From the NCBI GenBank assembly GCA_020217035.1, contig JAIWOG010000261.1, positions 1 through 10,986 on the forward strand: DNA of 10,986 nucleotides. Reading direction: 5' to 3'. The stretch is from Magnetospirillum sp. GTDB lineage: Bacteria; Pseudomonadota; Alphaproteobacteria; Rhodospirillales; Magnetospirillaceae. The position numbers and the translations under genes were made by a program. Positions 6,525 to 10,986 of the stretch are shown here, in pieces. The notes below the pieces were generated by a model. The model searched no databases and was not told the DNA's origin. It saw only the letters and a list, made by a program, of their open reading frames with translations. Every line of letters starts with the position of its first letter. Position 1 is the stretch's first letter.

Positions 6525-8191
6525 TAGGCCGCCCGCACCGTGGCCAGGAAGCCATCCACGGCCTCGCCCAGCACTTGCGAATGGGCGTTCAGGTCGTTGG
6601 CGGCCACCAGCACCGTCTCGGCGGCATTGGCGTTGGATTCGGTGGCGTGGCTGACCTCGGTGATGCTGTCGCTGACCGATTGCGCACTGCCCGCCACCCG
6701 TTCCAAGGCGGAAGCGATCTCCGCCGTGGCGGCTTCCTGTTCCTCGACCGCGGCGGCGATACCTTGGGATATCCCGTCGATGTTCCGGATGGTGCGGCCG
6801 ATGCCGCCGATGGCGCCGACCACGGTGCCCGCGGCCTGACGGATCTGTTCGACCTGGGCGGCGATGTCGGCGGTGGCCCGGGTGGTCTGGTTGGCCAGGC
6901 TTTTGACCTCGCCGGCGACCACGGCGAAGCCCTTGCCGGCCTCGCCCGCCCGCGCCGCCTCGATGGTGGCGTTCAGCGCCAGCAGATTGGTCTGGCCGGC
7001 GATTTCGTTGATCAAGGTCACCACCTGACCGATATGCTGGGCGACCTCGGCCAACTGATCGGCGCTGGCGACGGCGCTTTCCACCTCGGCCACGGCAGTC
7101 CGGCTGGTCTCGGCCGACAACGCCACCTGGCGGGCGATCTCGCGGATGGACGCCGCCAGTTCCTCGGTGGCGGTGGCCACGCTTTGCACCCCGGCCGAGG
7201 CTTGTTCCGACGACTGGGCCACGCTGACCGCATGCTGGCCAGCGCGGGAGGCGCCGTCATTCATGCTGGACGCAGCCCCCCGCAGGGTGTTGGCCGAGGC
7301 GAAGACCTGGGTGACCACCCCGGCGACGCGATCCTCGAAAACCTTGGCCATGTCGCGCAGCGCCTGGGTGCGTTCGGCGTCGGCGCGGCGTTTGGCCTCT
7401 TCTTGTTCAAGGCGCATCTTTTCCAGACCCAGGGCGTTTTCCTTGAACACCGCCATGGCCTTGGCCATGGCGCCGACCTCGTCGGCGCGTCGCCACGACG
7501 GGATGTCGACGAACAAATTGCCTTGGGCCAAGGCATTCATGGCATTGGTCATCTGCTTCAGCGGCCGGGAAACCGAGCGGGTCAAGGCGGAAGACAACAC
7601 GATGCCGGCGATCAGCGCCAGCATGGCGCCGACCACCACCCGGTCCAGGGTGTCGGCCGCCAACCGGGTGGTGGCGTCGCCCAGTTCTTCCGAGCGGGTC
7701 TGGCTCTCGCCCCCCAGTTCCGCCGCCAGGCTGGTCGTCAGGTTGCCCTGCGCGGTCATCGCGGCAATCAACTCATTGCTGCGCGGCGACCCGCCCCCCG
7801 ACACACGGATTTCATCCATCAGTTCGACCATCCCCGCGCGATAGGCGGCGAAGGCCACGCCCATGCGTTTGGTGCGTTGGTCGGAGTCCCGCAGGCGTTC
7901 CAGGGCGGACACCGCCACCAACGTGGCTTGTTCCGCCTTCGCCACCACGTCGGCGTTGGCGTCGGTGGCGGCCAGGGTGAACTCGCGCAAGGCGCGGCGC
8001 ATCACCAGGAACTCGCGGTCGACCTGCTTGGCCGCGATGGTCACGGCATGGGCCGATCGCAGTTCCGCCACCTGATCCGACGTGCTGCTGAAACCGTTGA
8101 CCGCCAACAGCGCCACCACGACAAGGATGACAAGGACAGACGCAAATCCCGCCGCCATGCGCTGACCGATGGTCAAGACTGAAAGTCGCAT
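6524..8191 (-). CDS. Methyl-accepting chemotaxis protein with helical periplasmic sensor
   Basis: This 555-residue membrane chemoreceptor has TM1 at about 14-33, a mostly helical periplasmic region about 34-184 that fits a four-helix-bundle type sensor by size and amphipathic pattern, and TM2 about 185-204. A HAMP domain follows, about 205-258 ([34 protein letters not shown]). The long coiled-coil signalling domain has its hairpin tip about 393-435 ([20 protein letters not shown], then [17 protein letters not shown]). It ends GFLATVRAA without a CheR/CheB docking pentapeptide, much like the other chemoreceptor in this window (ending FLRTVRAA). I chose the ATG at 8191 because AGGGGGG lies 5 bases upstream. 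A GTG 18 bases earlier is the alternative. The ligand cannot be predicted. It lies 84 bases after the chorismate mutase gene on the same strand, so it could be read through from gshA or have its own promoter. Confidence 0.94.
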   Translation of the reverse strand: MRLSVLTIGQRMAAGFASVLVILVVVALLAVNGFSSTSDQVAELRSAHAVTIAAKQVDREFLVMRRALREFTLAATDANADVVAKAEQATLVAVSALERLRDSDQRTKRMGVAFAAYRAGMVELMDEIRVSGGGSPRSNELIAAMTAQGNLTTSLAAELGGESQTRSEELGDATTRLAADTLDRVVVGAMLALIAGIVLSSALTRSVSRPLKQMTNAMNALAQGNLFVDIPSWRRADEVGAMAKAMAVFKENALGLEKMRLEQEEAKRRADAERTQALRDMAKVFEDRVAGVVTQVFASANTLRGAASSMNDGASRAGQHAVSVAQSSEQASAGVQSVATATEELAASIREIARQVALSAETSRTAVAEVESAVASADQLAEVAQHIGQVVTLINEIAGQTNLLALNATIEAARAGEAGKGFAVVAGEVKSLANQTTRATADIAAQVEQIRQAAGTVVGAIGGIGRTIRNIDGISQGIAAAVEEQEAATAEIASALERVAGSAQSVSDSITEVSHATESNANAAETVLVAANDLNAHSQVLGEAVDGFLATVRAA

Positions 8192-8275
8192 ATCCACCCC
8201 CCTGATCACTACTTTAGGCTATAACCCTAAGGCAGCATCAGAGGTGGCGAAAGTTAAGCTTGGTGGACTCTTCGG

Positions 8276-8575
8276 TTACTTTTCCGCGTCGTGCAGGTGC
8301 ACCCATTCCTTGCTTTCGAAGATGATGAAAGCGTCGATCATCGACCGATAGATGCGTTCGATCAGGTCGGGATCGCAACCTTCCTCGTTGGCCATGTGGC
8401 GGACCTTCAGGACGATGGCCTCGATGCGGGCCTGATCGACGACCGCGGCCTTGGTTTCCTTGAAACCGGCGGCTTGGCGCACATAACCGGCACGTTCCGC
8501 CAGCAGCGGGACGATCTGGCGATCCAGGCGGTCGATGTTGTCCCGGACTTCGCCCAGGTTGCGGCATTTCGCCAT
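8276..8575 (-). CDS. AroQ-fold chorismate mutase, PchB-like
   Basis: This 99-residue all-helical protein of the chorismate mutase type II family would convert chorismate to prephenate, or act as an isochorismate pyruvate lyase as PchB does. Visible active-site residues, compared with the E. coli chorismate mutase domain: R11 (EVR), R28 (LLAER), K39 (GFK), D47 and R50 (VVDQAR), and E87 in IIFESKEW where E. coli and PchB have Gln. R50 is followed by Ile rather than Glu, closer to PchB (Arg-Val). The C-terminal FESKEW also aligns with the AEQIKYW stretch of PchB. There is no signal peptide or fused dehydratase or dehydrogenase domain. The ATG at 8575 has GGGAGAG 6 bases upstream. It follows gshA by 17 bases and is surely co-transcribed with it. 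No isochorismate synthase or salicylate genes are visible, so chorismate mutase is the safer name. Confidence 0.86.
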   Translation of the reverse strand: MAKCRNLGEVRDNIDRLDRQIVPLLAERAGYVRQAAGFKETKAAVVDQARIEAIVLKVRHMANEEGCDPDLIERIYRSMIDAFIIFESKEWVHLHDAEK

Positions 8576-8592
8576 CGTTTGCTCTCCCGTGG

Positions 8593-9960
8593 TCAATAGG
8601 CGTATTCGGAAAACAGCGGATCGACGCTGCCCTGCCAGCGGCCGGCGAAGGCGTCCAGCATCTCTTCCGCCGGGGTGCGGCCAGAGGCGGCGATGGCCTG
8701 AAGCGTGTCCAGGAAAATGGATTCGTCACGCCCCGAATCGTTCAAACACGCCCGATTGCGCAACCCCCTGGCCGACAGGTCCAGGACCTCGAGCCCCAAA
8801 TCCTGAAGCGTGCGGCCGCCGACCCGGGTCTTCAGGCCCAAACGCGGCGCCTCGGCGCGCAATTGTTCGCGTTCGTCCATGGACCAATCCTTGACCAGAT
8901 CCCAAGCGGCGTCCAGAACTCCGTCGTCGTACAACAGCCCCACCCAGAAGGCGGGCAGCGCACACAGCCGTCGCCACGGCCCGCCGTCGGCTCCACGCAT
9001 CTCCAGATATTTCTTGAGCCGCACTTCCGGGAAGGCGGTGGTCATGTGGTCGGCCCAGTCGCCGATGGTGGGGACCTGACCGGGCAAAGCCGGCAGACGG
9101 CCATCCAGGAAGTCGCGGAACGACTGGCCGGAAGCGTCGATGTACTGGCCGTCGCGATAGACGAAGTACATGGGCACGTCCAGCATGTAATCCACATAGC
9201 GTTCAAAGCCGAAACCGTCCTCGAAGACGAAGGGCAGCATGCCGCAGCGATCGGGGTCGGTGTCGGTCCAGACGTCGGAACGTGACGACAGCAGACCCGA
9301 GGGCTTGCCGTCGATGAACGGGCTGGAGGCGAACAACGCCGTGGCCAAGGGCTGCAAGGCCAGCGACACCCGGAACTTCTTCACCATGTCGGCTTCGCTG
9401 GCGAAGTCCAAATTCACCTGCACGGTGCAGGTGCGCAACATCATGTCCAGGCCCTTCGACCCACGCTTGGGCATGTAATCGCGCATGATCTTGTAACGCC
9501 CCTTGGGCATCCACGGCGTGTCGTCGCGCGACCATTTGGGCTGGAACCCCATGCCCAGGAAGCCGACCCCCATGGATTGCGCCACCTCCTTGACCTGCTT
9601 CAGGTGACCATAGGTCTCGCGGCAGGTCTGGTGGATGTTGTCCAGGGGGGCGCCCGACAATTCCACCTGGCCGCCCGGCTCCAACGTCACCGAGGCGCCG
9701 GTGTCGTCCACCAGGGCGATGACCTTGCCGGCCTCTTCCACCGGATGCCAGCCATAGCGGGTCAACCCTTGCAACAGATGGCCGATGCCGCGCGGACCGT
9801 CATAGGGCAGCGGCCGAAAATCGTCGGTGGTGAAGGCGAATTTTTCGTGTTCGGTGCCGATGCGCCACCGTTCCTTGGGCTTGCTGCCAGAGGCCAGCCA
9901 GTCGACCAATTGCGCCCGCGACGTGATCGGTTCCAGGCTGGGTTTCGCGGGTGCTGACAT
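8593..9960 (-). CDS. gshA: Glutamate-cysteine ligase, class 2 (plant/alphaproteobacterial type)
   Basis: This enzyme catalyses the first step of glutathione synthesis, joining L-glutamate to L-cysteine with ATP in the cytoplasm. The 455-residue length fits the GCS2 family in alphaproteobacteria and plants (about 450-460), not the longer E. coli type. Motifs: [11 protein letters not shown] at 33-43 (metal and glutamate site), [15 protein letters not shown] at 92-106, MGFQPKW at 137-143, [16 protein letters not shown] at 152-167, [10 protein letters not shown] at 177-186, and [26 protein letters not shown] at 320-345 (nucleotide-site region). The ATG at 9960 ([14 protein letters not shown]) has AAGG 6 bases upstream. 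The frame opens 26 codons earlier but the added residues look non-coding. It is first in a likely operon with the PchB-like chorismate mutase gene, 17 bases apart. The glutathione synthetase gene gshB is not here. Confidence 0.96.
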   Translation of the reverse strand: MSAPAKPSLEPITSRAQLVDWLASGSKPKERWRIGTEHEKFAFTTDDFRPLPYDGPRGIGHLLQGLTRYGWHPVEEAGKVIALVDDTGASVTLEPGGQVELSGAPLDNIHQTCRETYGHLKQVKEVAQSMGVGFLGMGFQPKWSRDDTPWMPKGRYKIMRDYMPKRGSKGLDMMLRTCTVQVNLDFASEADMVKKFRVSLALQPLATALFASSPFIDGKPSGLLSSRSDVWTDTDPDRCGMLPFVFEDGFGFERYVDYMLDVPMYFVYRDGQYIDASGQSFRDFLDGRLPALPGQVPTIGDWADHMTTAFPEVRLKKYLEMRGADGGPWRRLCALPAFWVGLLYDDGVLDAAWDLVKDWSMDEREQLRAEAPRLGLKTRVGGRTLQDLGLEVLDLSARGLRNRACLNDSGRDESIFLDTLQAIAASGRTPAEEMLDAFAGRWQGSVDPLFSEYAY

Positions 9961-10009
9961 GGGAAGCCTTTTGCCGACCGAAAATGAAACGCACGACGAA
10001 CAAGCCGCC

Positions 10010-10038
10010 AGCAAACGCTTTCGCGCTTGCAGCGTCAA
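10010..10038 (-). promoter_or_regulatory. Candidate promoter of gshA
   Basis: On the minus strand TTGACG (10038-10033) lies 17 bases before TTTGCT (10015-10010), about 50 bases upstream of the gshA ATG. The -35 is good for alphaproteobacteria and the -10 is weak. Confidence 0.3.
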
Positions 10039-10059
10039 GCCCGGATTTCCCCATCATAT

Positions 10060-10092
10060 GGGGTGGGACGCGGCCAGCGCACGTCCCGCCCC
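10060..10092. terminator. GC-rich hairpin upstream of gshA
   Basis: GGGGTGGGACG (10060-10070) can pair with CGTCCCGCCCC (10082-10092), 11 pairs including one GU on the plus strand, around an 11-base loop. It lies just downstream of the degraded SDR gene, so it is probably that gene's old terminator, keeping its transcript out of gshA. On the plus strand it is followed by GACAATTATTT, but no plus-strand gene lies upstream. Confidence 0.35.
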
Positions 10093-10102
10093 GACAATTA
10101 TT

Positions 10103-10331
10103 TCACCGCGCGACCATGCCGCCATTGACCAGGATGGACTGACCGTTGATTCACTGGCCGTCTGGTCCGGTCAGCAGACGAACGATCCCCACCAGGTCAG
10201 CGGGATCGCCCAAGCGGTTCAGCGGCACCTGGGCCTTGGCCCATGCCACCACCTCGGGACAAAGGCCCCCAGGGTCGGCTTGCCATGTCCGGGCCCGCCC
10301 CCCGGCGACGACGCAGCGTGTTACAGGCGAC
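10103..10331 (-). pseudogene. Degraded short-chain dehydrogenase/reductase, C-terminal part
   Basis: Reading from 10258 down, the minus strand encodes PEVVAWAKAQVPLNRLGDPADLVG, the usual late SDR segment. This continues to LTGPDGQ, an in-frame TGA (10153-10151), then INGQSILVNGGMVAR and a final TGA at 10103. In SDR enzymes this end reads WI(N/T)GQ...VDGG or VNGG, so the TGA replaces a Trp codon (TGG). Upstream, VACNTL (10331-10314) resembles the VNTLAPG strand but is in another frame. The 55 bases between imply a net frameshift, near a G-rich run. Nothing convincing remains of the Rossmann TGxxxGxG or the YxxxK active site, so the 5' part is deleted. No ribosome site is visible. This remnant fills most of the 488-base gap between gshA and the CBS gene. 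The rest of the gap (10332-10448) holds only the CBS gene leader. Confidence 0.75.
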
Positions 10332-10448
10332 CGGCGTTTTCGTCGCACCACGTTCCTTGGTATAGCCCCCCTTGAAGCCTTGGTCCGCAACCCCCTTATC
10401 AAGGACAGCGTTCCGTAACGACGGAGCAGCAAAAGGGGAGGTTGACCA

Positions 10449-10892
10449 ATGATCGTCAAGACCATCCTGAAGACCAAGGCCCGAGGAGCGGGCGTGGTCA
10501 CCATCGATCCCGAAGCCACCATCGCCGACGCCGCCCGTCTGCTGGCCAACCATCGCATCGGCGCCGTCATCGCCATCGACGCCAATGGCGCCATCAAGGG
10601 CATATTGTCGGAACGCGACATCGTTCGCGGCTTGGCGCAAAGCGACGCCGCCTGCACCCAGGCCAAGGTCTCCGACCTGATGACCGCCACCGTGCTGACC
10701 TGTCATGAAGACGACAGTGTCGACAGCCTGATGAAGACCATGACCGCCAAACGTATCCGACACCTGCCGGTGGTCGGCAACGGCGGAGAGCTGACCGGAA
10801 TGGTCACCATCGGCGACGTGGTCAAATCCCGATTGGACGAAATGGACATGGAGGTGGACAACTTGAGACAATACGTAGCAGCAGCTCGATAA
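10449..10892 (+). CDS. Stand-alone two-CBS-domain protein
   Basis: This 147-residue soluble protein consists of a Bateman module and little else. CBS1 covers about 12-65 (VVTIDPEATIADAARLL, IGAVIAID, GILSERDIVRG) and CBS2 about 74-130 (VSDLMTATVLTC, RIRHLPVV, LTGMVTIGDVVKSRLDEM). A short charged helix ends the protein. CBS pairs bind adenine nucleotides such as AMP, ATP or SAM and usually regulate a partner; the SERD and TIGD turns hold the Asp that contacts ribose in many members. No effector domain is fused and no obvious partner gene is next to it, so the target is unknown. The ATG at 10449 has GGGGAGG (10435-10441) 7 bases upstream, a very strong site, which suggests high expression. It is monocistronic, with a strong hairpin right after it. 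Confidence 0.93.
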   Translation: MIVKTILKTKARGAGVVTIDPEATIADAARLLANHRIGAVIAIDANGAIKGILSERDIVRGLAQSDAACTQAKVSDLMTATVLTCHEDDSVDSLMKTMTAKRIRHLPVVGNGGELTGMVTIGDVVKSRLDEMDMEVDNLRQYVAAAR

Positions 10893-10896
10893 AAGC

Positions 10897-10933
10897 GTGG
10901 GCGGCCTCCACACCCCCTTCAGGGGCCGCCCAC
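10897..10933. terminator. Strong hairpin after CBS gene
   Basis: GTGGGCGGCC (10897-10906) is a perfect reverse complement of GGCCGCCCAC (10924-10933), extendable by a UG and a CG pair, with a loop of about 13 bases. It begins 4 bases after the CBS stop codon and ends 7 bases before the stop codon of the convergent partial gene, so it probably serves both. There is no strong T-run. Confidence 0.65.
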
Positions 10934-10940
10934 CGCCTCG

Positions 10941-10986
10941 TCATTCCACCGCCACCTCGGCGACCGCCTCGTAAATCTCGCCATTG
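10941..10986 (-). CDS. 3' end of an unidentified gene (runs off window)
   Basis: On the minus strand the last 46 bases read NGEIYEAVAEVAVE followed by TGA (10943-10941). Codons are GC-ending as in the neighbouring genes, and the stop sits just beyond a bidirectional hairpin, which supports a convergent coding end. Fourteen residues are too few to name a family. Confidence 0.45.
   Translation of the reverse strand, partial: NGEIYEAVAEVAVE

Noticed and set aside
5708..8182. Plus-strand open frame of 824 codons across the ene-reductase and the second chemoreceptor
   Set aside because: It crosses two real genes in wrong frame or strand and includes a strong terminator hairpin. The composition is that of a shadow frame.
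10151..10153. TGA read as Trp or selenocysteine in the SDR remnant
   Set aside because: TGA is used as a normal stop by gshA and other genes here, no SECIS-like element is visible, and the gene has a second frame lesion and no 5' part.
1..10986. tRNA, rRNA, CRISPR array, insertion sequence or defence system
   Set aside because: I saw no cloverleaf or rRNA core sequence, no regularly spaced repeats, no transposase and no restriction or toxin-antitoxin motifs. Nearly all space is taken by recognised genes.

Overview
The window reads as a GC-rich alphaproteobacterial chromosome segment, most likely from the Rhodospirillales (Magnetospirillum-like). That placement is inferred from the aerobic cobaltochelatase genes behind a J-domain gene, the BolA type, the plant-type (class 2) glutamate-cysteine ligase, and the number of chemoreceptor and hemerythrin-like genes. 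No similarity search was run.

Left part (1-2454, minus strand): a J-domain protein gene, cobS and the first third of cobT are transcribed in that order. CobS and CobT are the AAA+ motor and its partner for late cobalt insertion in aerobic cobalamin synthesis. An AT-rich divergent promoter region (about 2370-2554) separates this operon from a plus-strand chemoreceptor with a single Cache sensor domain (2555-4237) and then bolA (4335-4625). Alternative hairpins precede bolA. A hairpin and a palindromic GTCATGCCCG repeat follow it.

Middle (4743-6488): a six-ligand HHE diiron protein (minus) and an Old Yellow Enzyme family ene-reductase (plus) are divergent across 96 bp with overlapping promoter-like sequences. 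A strong hairpin (6493-6524) ends the reductase gene and overlaps the stop codon of a convergent second chemoreceptor, which carries a helical periplasmic domain (6524-8191, minus).

Right part (8276-10986): gshA and a small PchB-like chorismate mutase form a minus-strand pair. Upstream of gshA lies a degraded short-chain dehydrogenase (SDR) gene with an in-frame TGA where a Trp is usual. A stand-alone two-CBS-domain protein (plus) follows, with a strong hairpin after it. The last 46 bases hold the 3' end of another minus-strand gene.

The genes are mostly ordinary housekeeping and sensory functions. I found no defence system, mobile element, tRNA, rRNA or CRISPR array, and no clear new multi-gene system. 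The most notable points are the YtfE-like ligand spacing in the HHE protein and its shared promoter region with the ene-reductase, the gshA/PchB-like pairing, the possible coupled leader peptide ahead of the J-domain gene, the alternative hairpins before bolA, and the SDR pseudogene.
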